A stretch of 14,287 nt of DNA from Chloroflexota bacterium. Lineage in GTDB: Bacteria > Chloroflexota > Anaerolineae > Promineifilales > Promineifilaceae. Position numbers and translations under genes: made by a program. The notes beneath the pieces were generated by a model. It saw only the letters and a program-made list of their open reading frames with translations. It was not told where the DNA came from and made no database searches. The first letter of the stretch is position 1; each line of letters starts with the position of its first letter. Positions 8,130 through 14,287 of the stretch are shown one piece after another. The stretch spans positions 1 to 14,287 of the forward strand of contig QQUD01001072.1 of the NCBI GenBank assembly GCA_008501785.1, read 5' to 3'.

Positions 8130-8163
8130 AAAGGGGTCATATGAAAAATATGGCCCCTTTTTT
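8130..8163 (+). terminator. Rho-independent terminator of tRNA-Gln
   Basis: A 13-bp stem AAAGGGGTCATAT (8130-8142) / ATATGGCCCCTTT (8148-8160) with one G-U pair and loop GAAAA, ending in a run of six T (8158-8163). It starts 8 nt after the CCA end. Confidence 0.9.
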
Positions 8164-8214
8164 ATTTAAGACTTATTTTGTCTTTGTTTGTTGCATTTAT
8201 GAATCTCACAAAAA

Positions 8215-8245
8215 TTGACGGGGGATTTCATGAACGTGGTACACT
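8215..8245 (+). promoter_or_regulatory. Possible promoter of the solute-binding lipoprotein gene
   Basis: TTGACG (8215-8220) and TACACT (8240-8245) with an extended TGG before the -10. The 19-nt spacing is longer than optimal. The predicted transcript would carry both copies of the 92-nt repeat as a leader of about 200 nt. Confidence 0.45.
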
Positions 8246-8287
8246 CTTCGACCTTGCTCAAGGCAAGCACTACGAATGAAAACCCGT

Positions 8288-8471
8288 AGGTCAAGACGCT
8301 GTCTTGACTATTTGAACCGGACAAAACAGCGTTTTGTCTTACAATTCACCCAGGAGGTGGAAAAGTTAAACGCTTCCTCAGGTCAAGACGCTGTCTTGAC
8401 TATCTGAACCGGACAAAACAGCGTTTTGTCCTACAATTCACCCAGGAGGTGGAAAAGTTAAACGCTTCCTC
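8288..8471 (+). repeat. 92-nt tandem duplication with paired palindromes and RBS
   Basis: Copy 1 is 8288-8379 and copy 2 is 8380-8471; they abut exactly and differ only at two T-to-C positions. Each copy holds two palindromes: GTCAAGAC-GCT-GTCTTGAC (8290-8308; 8382-8400) and GACAAAAC-AGC-GTTTTGTC (8320-8338; 8412-8430). Each also holds the Shine-Dalgarno-like AGGAGGTGG and the first codons of the lipoprotein signal peptide. 92 is not a multiple of three, so copy 1 cannot be read in frame into the gene. The four hairpins could be operators, leader hairpins or simply REP-like repeats. Confidence 0.93.
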
Positions 8472-10832
8472 GCATTTTTTGTAGTCGTTTTTACTTTGTT
8501 GTTCGGCTGTCGCCCGGTTGAAGAACCCGCATTAGAGGGGCGAATACTGTTTTGGCACGATTGGGGAACTGAAGATACGGCCGTTCTCGATGAACTACTG
8601 GCTGGCTTTAGCGCCCTCAATCCAGATGTGCGTGTGCTCACTGTCGCCGTTCCGCCCGGTACGCTGCGCCAACGATACGAAGAAACGGCCGTTTTGGGGC
8701 TGGGGCCTGATTTGCTTGTGCTTTCCGACACCGACGTGCGTCCTCTGGCCGATGCCAACTTGATACGTTCAATTCCCGATGATGTCACCAATGCCGATAA
8801 ATTCCTCTCTACTGCGCTGGGTTCCCTGCGCTACGACGATCATCTATACGGATTTCCGTTGTCGCTGCGACCCTTGGCGCTTTATTACAATGCGGACAAA
8901 GTTGCAGAGCCACCGGGTACGCTCGATGCGCTGCTGCAAGAAGCACGCGCCGGGCAGTCGGTCGCATTAAACGCGCAGTTTTTGCACTCACTCTGGGGGT
9001 TGCCAGCATTTGGTGGCAGCTTGTTTGATGCCGAAGGTCGAGTCGTGCTGAATCAAGGTGGGTACAACAGTTGGCTAAACTGGTTGAAAACGGCACAGGA
9101 AACGCCTGGTGTGATTCTGGAGCGCAACGACGAAATATTACGCGAGCTATTTGTGTCTGAGCGTGTTGCTTATTACGTGGGCAGTCCGCAAGCACTGCCG
9201 GACTTGCAGGAACAGATGGGAGTGGCACGGGTGCGGTCCACAGTGCTTCCTGCTGGCCCAAACGGACCCGCTGGACCGTTGCTGCAAGTAGAGGCCATTC
9301 TCTTTAACCAGGCGTCGTCAAATCATCAGATTGAGCTGGCGTTAGCGTTGGCTGATTTTTTGACGAATGCGGAACAAAATGCACGCCTCATGCGCGATAC
9401 AAACCGTGTGCCAGCCAATCGTCGCGTGCGTGTAGACCAACAGACATTTCCGGTCATTGCTGGTTTTGCAGCGCAGGCGCGAACGGCCGTTCCTGTCCCG
9501 CAAGGGCCGCAAATGGAAACGCTCGTAGCCTCTGGTGAAGATATGCTGCGCGGGGTGCTCACTGGCATTGTCGATGTGAATGAAGCGGCAGATCGGCTGG
9601 CACAAACGGTCAATCAACAATATGGATTTGAAACATTGCTGGCTGCACCAGTGGTTGCTAACTGCGATGCTGCTGGGTCGCTCACAGTTTGGCATGCCTG
9701 GGATGGATCACTGGCTGCTGCTTTGATGCAGGTTGCTACCGAATTCATGGCACAGTGTGAGGATGCGGTGGTTCAACTGCGTCAATTTGCGCCGGAGGTG
9801 CTTTGGGAACGGCTGCAAGAGACCAACGGGAACGAACCTGCTCCCGACTTGATTTTAGGACCCAGTGAATGGATGCTGGATTTGGTCAATGCTGGCACGA
9901 TTACCCCGTTAAACGGCCGTGTTGATGCTGATGTGTTGCAGCGATATGTGCCAGTGGCGCTGAATACGCTGCGTGCAGATGGGCAGCTATATGGATTGCC
10001 CGTGAATTTGAATTTATCTGCCCTTTATTACAATGGCGATGTCATCACTGATCCGGCGACAACGTTAGATGATTTACTGACTGTAGCAGCGGCGGGACAA
10101 AAGGTGGCACTGCCTTTGTCATTTGAGGATGCTTTTTGGGGCGTCGGGTCTTTTGGCGGCACCTTGTTTGACGAGCGTTACCAACTAACCTTGGTGGAGT
10201 CGGGTTTTGTGTCATGGCTAACCTGGCTGCAAGAGGCGCAAAACGTGCCGGGAATTGTCTTGTCGGTTGATGAAACGATTTTACAGGTGCTTTTTTCATC
10301 TGGTGCGGTGGCATATTATGCTGGTCCGTCACATCAGTTAAGTGCCTTGCAGGATGCTCTGGGCGTGGAAGCGGTACGCATCACAGATTTGCCAGCTGGT
10401 CCAGGTGGCGCGGCTGCGCCGTATTTGAGTGCAGATGCATTTTTCATCACCAGGGAAGTAATGCAGACAAATAGTGATCTGGCGCTGGACTTTGCCTTAT
10501 ACACAACGGCCGTGAATGCACAGACCACCTTAATGACCCAGGCGCAAATGGTGCCAACCAATGTCAATGTAGACAGCACCGGTTATCCGGCCATTGCTGG
10601 CTTTTTGATGCAGGCGCAAACGGCCGTTATCTGGCCACAAGTGCCGCAGGTAACGGCCTTGCAGCAGCAGGGGGACGACCTGTATGAAAGCGTGGTGCTG
10701 CGTCAGATGCCGCCAGCAGAGACTGCCTGTACATTTGAAATTGGCGTGAATCAAGTCAACGGTTTTTTGATTGATGAGACAGCACTGCCGGATATTTGTA
10801 CGTCGGAAAATGGTGCGATAACGGATGACTAG
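8457..10832 (+). CDS. Lipoprotein with two tandem solute-binding (family 1, MalE-like) domains
   Basis: Read from 8457 the protein has 791 residues and opens with a lipoprotein signal peptide (KRFLAFFVVVFTLLFGC, lipobox Cys17). Domain 1 (about 26-390) starts GRILFWHDWG; domain 2 (about 407-760) starts GSLTVWHAWDGS. Matching blocks show an internal duplication: FGGSLFD/FGGTLFD, YYVGSPQAL/YYAGPSHQL, LPAGPNGPAGP/LPAGPGGAAAP, VIAGFAAQARTAV/AIAGFLMQAQTAV. Family role: outside binding component of ABC sugar importers; the ligand is not predictable and no ABC permease or ATPase gene is in the window. Start problem: AGGAGGT at 8444-8450 points to codon 8457, which is GTT; there is no in-frame ATG, GTG or TTG between the stop at 8397 and TTG 8496. 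Starting at 8496 (778 residues) would delete nearly all of the signal peptide. Confidence 0.88.
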   Translation, partial: VKRFLAFFVVVFTLLFGCRPVEEPALEGRILFWHDWGTEDTAVLDELLAGFSALNPDVRVLTVAVPPGTLRQRYEETAVLGLGPDLLVLSDTDVRPLADANLIRSIPDDVTNADKFLSTALGSLRYDDHLYGFPLSLRPLALYYNADKVAEPPGTLDALLQEARAGQSVALNAQFLHSLWGLPAFGGSLFDAEGRVVLNQGGYNSWLNWLKTAQETPGVILERNDEILRELFVSERVAYYVGSPQALPDLQEQMGVARVRSTVLPAGPNGPAGPLLQVEAILFNQASSNHQIELALALADFLTNAEQNARLMRDTNRVPANRRVRVDQQTFPVIAGFAAQARTAVPVPQGPQMETLVASGEDMLRGVLTGIVDVNEAADRLAQTVNQQYGFETLLAAPVVANCDAAGSLTVWHAWDGSLAAALMQVATEFMAQCEDAVVQLRQFAPEVLWERLQETNGNEPAPDLILGPSEWMLDLVNAGTITPLNGRVDADVLQRYVPVALNTLRADGQLYGLPVNLNLSALYYNGDVITDPATTLDDLLTVAAAGQKVALPLSFEDAFWGVGSFGGTLFDERYQLTLVESGFVSWLTWLQEAQNVPGIVLSVDETILQVLFSSGAVAYYAGPSHQLSALQDALGVEAVRITDLPAGPGGAAAPYLSADAFFITREVMQTNSDLALDFALYTTAVNAQTTLMTQAQMVPTNVNVDSTGYPAIAGFLMQAQTAVIWPQVPQVTALQQQGDDLYESVVLRQMPPAETACTFEIGVNQVNGFLIDETALPDICTSENGAITDD

Positions 10833-10880
10833 TATTGCGCATAAAAGTTTGCATTTGGTAATTGATGATTGCGCAATACT
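10831..10880. repeat. Inverted repeat after the solute-binding gene
   Basis: Perfect 11-bp arms AGTATTGCGCA (10831-10841) and TGCGCAATACT (10870-10880) with a 28-nt spacer. The left arm overlaps the TAG stop of the lipoprotein gene. No T-run follows, so it may be an attenuator, mRNA-stabilising stem or binding site in front of mscS rather than a classic terminator. Confidence 0.65.
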
Positions 10881-10948
10881 TAAACAGTGCGGGGCATTTG
10901 AATAACAACTTGCCAGGGACTTGCCCCAGACTGTACTAGAGGCTTTTA

Positions 10949-12286
10949 ATGGAGCGAGATGCGCGATTACAGCTTGTTTTAGAGCAGTTCGAAATCATCT
11001 TAGTGCTGCTTGAGCGACCGGTGGTGCAGCAGCAGCTAGGCGTGCTGGCGGTGACGCTGCTGCTGGCGTGGCTGGTGGCCGCTGGGCTGCGACGGCTGGG
11101 GCAACGTGGATCGCGGACATGGCGCGCACGTCTAAATGAAGGGCGTTACCAGCGTTTGCAGCGTGGCATAACGGCAGCGGAGCAGATTTATTTTCCAATT
11201 TTGACGCTGCTTTTGCTGCAATTAGCTATTTGGATGATGAGTGGGCTGGAACGGCCGTTTGGTCTGCTGGCGGGTGCGACTGGACTGCTGCTGGTGCTGC
11301 TGCTCTATCGGCTGTTGGGCGCGGCATTGTACGCTGTTTTTGATGAATCGCGGGCGCGCACCTACGATATGCGCATTCTGACCCCCATATTTGTCTGGCT
11401 GCTGTTAACTATTTTGGTGAGTGGTTTTGTTGAACTGAATGTGCTGGCTGAAATTGAACTGTTTATGCTGTTCGAGACGATGGTGACGCTGGGTCGGCTG
11501 GTACTGACAATCATCGTTGTGTATCTGTCGTTGGTGCTGGCATGGCTGCTGCAAGATTTGCTGCGCAAAGTGGTAATCCCGTACACAGATGCCGATGTGG
11601 GCGTTACAAATTCAGTGCTCACAATCACCCGCTATCTGTTCATTTTGGTGGGCATTATAGTAGCGGTTAGTACGCTGGGTGTCGATTTGTCTACTTTAGC
11701 GCTGATTGGTGGTGGGCTGTCAATTGGTATTGGCATCGGCTTGCAGCAGATCATCTCCAATTTTATCAGCGGGATTGTGCTGCTGTTTGAGCAATCACTG
11801 CGGCCAGGGGATGTGATTGAGCTAAACGGCGAAATTGGTGTGGTGGAAAAGTTGAATATCCGTTCAACTATCATCCGTACCAATGACAATGTGGAAGTGG
11901 TGGTGCCGAATGAGCACTTTTTTACTTCGCAGGTAACGACCTATACGCGCTCGGAGAATTTGACACGCATCAATTTGACCTTGGGTGTCAGCTACAGCAG
12001 TGATCCGAAGCAGGTGCGGGATATTTTGGTAGAAACGGCCGTTAAGCACGGACTGGTGCGTAAAGACCCATCCCCCACCGTCTTTTTTAATGGATTTGGT
12101 GAATCTAGCCTGGATTTTCGGTTAGCAGTGTGGATTGACCAGCCAAAGCGTGCGCAGCGCGTGCGCAGCGATCTCTATTTTATGATTTGGGAAGCGTTGG
12201 CTCGCCATGAGATTGTCATTCCATTCCCGCAGCGCGATTTGAATATAGGCGGGGGCTGGAAAGAAGTGTTTGGGGATGAATCATAG
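10949..12286 (+). CDS. MscS-family mechanosensitive ion channel
   Basis: 445 residues, longer than E. coli MscS (about 286) because extra membrane helices precede the core. Hydrophobic segments lie at about 24-46, 81-98, 103-128, 146-165 and 180-203, then the MscS core: a helix near 225-247 and the Gly-rich pore helix GGGLSIGIGIGLQQIISNF near 254-272, followed by LRPGDVIEL and the beta domain (VVEKLNIRSTIIRTNDN, VVVPNEHFFTSQV). The cytoplasmic alpha/beta domain reaches RHEIVIPFPQRDL. Family role: opens under membrane tension to release solutes on osmotic downshift. ATG 10949 is preceded by AGAGG with 6-nt spacing. It lies 116 nt after the lipoprotein gene and its stop is only 3 nt from the convergent corA stop, with no terminator between. 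Confidence 0.93.
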   Translation: MERDARLQLVLEQFEIILVLLERPVVQQQLGVLAVTLLLAWLVAAGLRRLGQRGSRTWRARLNEGRYQRLQRGITAAEQIYFPILTLLLLQLAIWMMSGLERPFGLLAGATGLLLVLLLYRLLGAALYAVFDESRARTYDMRILTPIFVWLLLTILVSGFVELNVLAEIELFMLFETMVTLGRLVLTIIVVYLSLVLAWLLQDLLRKVVIPYTDADVGVTNSVLTITRYLFILVGIIVAVSTLGVDLSTLALIGGGLSIGIGIGLQQIISNFISGIVLLFEQSLRPGDVIELNGEIGVVEKLNIRSTIIRTNDNVEVVVPNEHFFTSQVTTYTRSENLTRINLTLGVSYSSDPKQVRDILVETAVKHGLVRKDPSPTVFFNGFGESSLDFRLAVWIDQPKRAQRVRSDLYFMIWEALARHEIVIPFPQRDLNIGGGWKEVFGDES

Positions 12287-12289
12287 AGG

Positions 12290-13360
12290 TTACAGCCACT
12301 TCTTTTTTCTGAAATAGTACAGCATTGTTATGCTTATTAGCAGCATGACCAGCCATACAATAAAGTACCCCCAGTGAAAACCAAGTTCAGGGATATACTG
12401 GAAATTCATGCCATACAGGCTTGTAATAAAAGTAAGTGGAATGAAGATTGTGGCAATGATGGTTAACACCTTCATCACCTCGTTCATCTTGTTGCTAAGG
12501 CTGGAGAGATAGATATCAATTAAGCTTGATACAATGTCACGATATGTTTCGACGGTATCGATTACCTGTATGGTGTGTTCATATACGTCACGTAGATAGA
12601 TCAGAGTTCCTTCTTGAAATTGAGCGTAATCACCACGCTGTAGCCCCCCAATGACTTCTCTTAAAGGCCAGATTGAGCGACGCAAAAAGAGCATCTCACG
12701 CTTGATTTGATTTATTTTTTGTAAAGTTTCTGGATTTGGATCAATCACCAATTCTTCTTCGATTGTTTCGATCTGCTCTCCCAAATTTTCAAGGATTAAG
12801 TAGTAATGATCGACAATCGAATCCAGCATAGCATACGCTAAATAATCGGTGCCTGTTTGGCGGATGCGGCCTTTACCGGAACGGATACGGTTTCGTAAGG
12901 CATCAAAAACATCTTTTTCTTGTTCTTGAAAGGTGAGCACAAAGCCTTGTCCTAAAACAATGCTGATTTGTTCTGTTTCTATCTGATTTGTATCTTCTTG
13001 CCAATGGATCATTTTTAGAATCAGATATAGATAGTCATCGTACTGATCAATTTTGGGCCGTTGCTCGGTATTGAGAATGTCTTCCAATAACAAGGGGTGG
13101 ATGCTAAAAATCTCACCAATTTTGGCAATTTTCTCTGTCTCGTGTAAACCGGCGATATTAATCCAGGTAACAGGCTTGCTGTCTCTGGCCCGTGCGAGTT
13201 CATGGATGTGAGCTGATTCTCGTTCTTCGAAGAACTCATCTGCATGATACTCAATGATAGACACTTTGGACTGGCTCATTTTCTGTTGGCCAACATGCAC
13301 CATCGAGCCAGGAGCCATGCCTATCTTTTTTGTCATTCGGCTAAACCGTTTCCATATCAT
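12290..13360 (-). CDS. corA: CorA-type magnesium/cobalt transporter
   Basis: 356 residues, the size of Thermotoga CorA (351), and similar to it along its whole length as far as I recall that sequence (TWINIAGLH, IHPLLLEDILN, QRPKID, RDIVSSLIDIYLSSLSNKMNEVMKVLTIIATIFIPLTF in parts). The signature pore-loop YGMN is at 316-319 (Gly317-Met318-Asn319), between the two C-terminal helices; the protein ends in a basic RKKKW tail. Role: pentameric channel for Mg2+ (and Co2+) uptake. The N-terminus KRFSRMTKKIGMAPGSMVHVG aligns with the start of the Thermotoga protein, supporting ATG 13360 although no Shine-Dalgarno is visible. The start lies 15 nt after the extended rhodanese stop, suggesting an operon and perhaps translational coupling. 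The gene is AT-richer than its neighbours and lacks the ACGGCCGT palindrome. Confidence 0.95.
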   Translation of the reverse strand: MIWKRFSRMTKKIGMAPGSMVHVGQQKMSQSKVSIIEYHADEFFEERESAHIHELARARDSKPVTWINIAGLHETEKIAKIGEIFSIHPLLLEDILNTEQRPKIDQYDDYLYLILKMIHWQEDTNQIETEQISIVLGQGFVLTFQEQEKDVFDALRNRIRSGKGRIRQTGTDYLAYAMLDSIVDHYYLILENLGEQIETIEEELVIDPNPETLQKINQIKREMLFLRRSIWPLREVIGGLQRGDYAQFQEGTLIYLRDVYEHTIQVIDTVETYRDIVSSLIDIYLSSLSNKMNEVMKVLTIIATIFIPLTFITSLYGMNFQYIPELGFHWGYFIVWLVMLLISITMLYYFRKKKWL

Positions 13361-13375
13361 GATATTTTATTGCGT

Positions 13376-13981
13376 TTAGTTTTCGATTTGGAAGCCTGCT
13401 TCTTGCCATGCAGCAAAACCACCGCGCAGGGTGGTGACGTTGGTAAAACCGAACTCCATCAGACCAGACGCCACACGGGCGCTTGATTCTTCGCTTGGTC
13501 AAGTACAGTAAGTGATGATTTCGGGGCTGTCGACGAGTTCCCTGTGGCGGGTTTCAATGTCGGCTAGTGTCATGTGAACCGCACCGGGAATGTGGGCAGC
13601 TTCGTACTCGTCGAGGTCGCGGGTGTCAACGAAAACGGCCGTTCCTGCATCAAATCTACGCTTCGCCTCATCCAAATCAATCCGTGCCACTTCAGGGTAG
13701 GGCAGCCCTGCATTCTCCTGACTCACCGGGTTAGATTCCAACCGGCTTGGTGCTTCAGCCGAATTGGGCTGAGAAAGCCAAAAGGCAGCAAAAATGAGCA
13801 CGGCTCCTGCAATCAAACCAATGATGAGGAGTGGACTTGCTCCCTGTCGTTTGGGTTGTTGAAATGGTTGTGAATGTGGAAATTGTTTGGCTGTTTCCGA
13901 AAGGGGGTCACCACAATGACGGCAAAACTGGTCATTTACCATGACGCTGTTGCCACAATTGGAACAAAAGTTAGCGGCCAT
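13376..13981 (-). CDS. Zinc-ribbon, membrane-anchored rhodanese; probable selenoprotein (in-frame TGA)
   Basis: A 160-codon frame ends at TGA 13499-13501, but the same frame continues for 40 codons to TAA 13376-13378 and completes a normal rhodanese domain. Read through, the protein has 201 residues: a zinc ribbon (Cys6, Cys9, Cys20, Cys23), a Pro/Gln linker, one membrane helix (about 50-69), and a rhodanese domain (about 98-201) with FVDTRDLDEYEAAHIPGAVH, then EIITYCT-TGA-PSEESSARVASGL and TTLRGGFAAW. In the related YCxCPxExxSA rhodaneses the residue at the TGA is the catalytic cysteine that carries the persulfide, so selenocysteine (residue 161) is the natural reading. If TGA is only a stop, the protein lacks its active site. 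Zinc ribbon inside and rhodanese outside the membrane is inferred. AAGGAG lies 10 nt before ATG 13981. Likely co-transcribed with the upstream arsR-like gene and downstream corA. A nonsense mutation is the main alternative. Confidence 0.8.
13462..13501 (-). promoter_or_regulatory. Candidate bacterial SECIS hairpin after the in-frame TGA
   Basis: On the minus strand GCGCC (13482-13478) pairs with GGCGU (13472-13468; four Watson-Crick pairs and one G-U), closing the loop CGUGU (13477-13473). The loop begins 21 nt after the TGA and has a G at its second position. GACCA (13500-13496), which contains the GA of the TGA, pairs with UGGUC (13466-13462), giving a lower stem. These features match the general description of bacterial SECIS elements (loop about 16-37 nt from the UGA, early loop G). 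The lower part is asymmetric (13 nt against 1), so the fold needs computing. Confidence 0.5.
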
Positions 13982-14019
13982 AAGGTCTTATCTCCTTTGC
14001 TCCAAATTTATCATGGAAA

Positions 14020-14287
14020 TCAGGTATTTTCAATGGGGGTGGCATTTTGACCTTCAGGACCGCATAACGGCCGTTTTACCATCCGCCCCGTATCCCAAAA
14101 CGCATCAAACCATTCTCGCCAATGTTTTGCCGCATCCCGATCCACCGCATAATAAACCCAACGTCCATCCAATTTGTCCCGTCGTGAATGAATCAGCCCC
14201 GCCTTGCTCAACACCCGTAAATGGTGCGAATGTAAGTTAGCAGGCAAATCCAGCGACGCTTGCAGCTCACAATTGCAAGAATCCCCC
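14020..14287 (-). CDS. ArsR/SmtB-family winged-helix regulator, 5' partial
   Basis: The frame runs to the right edge (first visible whole codon at 14286), so the true start lies outside; the TTG at 14247 is internal. The visible 88 residues contain SCNCELQASLDLPANLHSHH in sequence, the ArsR recognition-helix region with SHHLRVLSKAGLI, and the wing SRRDKLDGRWVYYAVD. The Cys-x-Cys (CNC) at the start of the DNA-binding helix is at the place of the ELCVC metalloid/metal-sensing motif of ArsR. Family role: repressor released by metal, metalloid or persulfide binding. It ends 38 nt before the rhodanese start in the same direction, so it probably heads the operon and may sense the stress the rhodanese deals with. 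Confidence 0.85.
   Translation of the reverse strand, partial: GDSCNCELQASLDLPANLHSHHLRVLSKAGLIHSRRDKLDGRWVYYAVDRDAAKHWREWFDAFWDTGRMVKRPLCGPEGQNATPIENT

Larger units (their letters stand above)
4427..14075. repeat. Dispersed palindrome ACGGCCGT, 17 copies
   Basis: Exact AACGGCCGTT begins at 4427, 4523, 6373, 6784, 8684, 9482, 10619, 11250, 12034, 13634 and 14066. The core ACGGCCGT with one different outer base occurs in decamers beginning at 5752, 7120, 7692, 8576, 9912 and 10505. A given octamer is expected about 0.15 times by chance in this 9.6 kb under uniform base use. The motif does not occur in 1-4380 or inside corA. It resembles in behaviour the HIP1 palindrome of cyanobacteria. Confidence 0.9.

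Noticed and set aside
8288..8471. CRISPR array
   Set aside because: Only two directly abutting 92-nt units with no spacers; a simple tandem duplication.
8438..8791. Minus-strand open frame of 117 codons opposite the lipoprotein start
   Set aside because: Ser/Thr/Arg-rich shadow of a clearly coding plus-strand gene, with no recognisable domain.
13499..13981. Rhodanese as a complete 160-residue protein ending at TGA
   Set aside because: It would end just before the active-site residue while the same frame still encodes the remainder of the domain, so truncation by a true stop is the less likely reading.
14020..14247. A 75-residue protein starting at TTG 14247
   Set aside because: The frame continues to the right edge with the ArsR CNC motif, so the gene is a fragment of a longer one.

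Overview
The window carries protein genes on both strands, one tRNA gene and several repeat-rich intergenic stretches. A bacterial genome is certain. Gene content and sequence style point to Chloroflexota (Anaerolineae-like): a beta-helix/Rhs surface protein, lipoprotein solute-binding proteins, a zinc-ribbon plus membrane-anchored rhodanese, and a heavily repeated ACGGCCGT palindrome. That assignment is an inference from style, not proven by a marker gene.

Layout: (1) 1-4379 (+) is the 3' part of a very large secreted beta-helix/YD-repeat (Rhs) protein with a unique C-terminal tail. (2) 4476-5075 (-) is a chloramphenicol phosphotransferase-like P-loop kinase. (3) 5076-5634 has no gene but is packed with nested inverted repeats. 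(4) 5635-7923 (-) is a RecD2-type helicase with two repeat-derived insertions. (5) 8048-8122 (+) is tRNA-Gln(UUG) with its own promoter and terminator. (6) 8288-8471 is a 92-nt perfect-length tandem duplication that carries paired palindromes and the ribosome-binding site of the next gene. (7) About 8457-10832 (+) is a lipoprotein made of two tandem solute-binding domains, lacking a normal start codon for its signal peptide. (8) 10949-12286 (+) is an MscS-type mechanosensitive channel. (9) On the minus strand, reading leftwards from the right edge, an ArsR-family regulator (partial), a zinc-ribbon/rhodanese protein and a CorA magnesium transporter are closely spaced and probably form one operon.

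The most striking observation is in the rhodanese gene. The frame stops at a TGA (13499-13501) exactly where the catalytic cysteine of this rhodanese subfamily should stand, then continues without interruption for 40 more codons that encode the rest of a normal rhodanese domain, ending at TAA 13376-13378, only 15 nt before corA. A hairpin at a suitable distance downstream of the TGA resembles a bacterial SECIS element. This is best read as a selenocysteine-containing, membrane-anchored rhodanese encoded between an ArsR-type regulator and corA.

A second genome-scale signal is the palindrome ACGGCCGT (mostly AACGGCCGTT): 17 copies between 4427 and 14075, none in the Rhs gene or in corA, and mostly read in one codon phase as Thr-Ala-Val.
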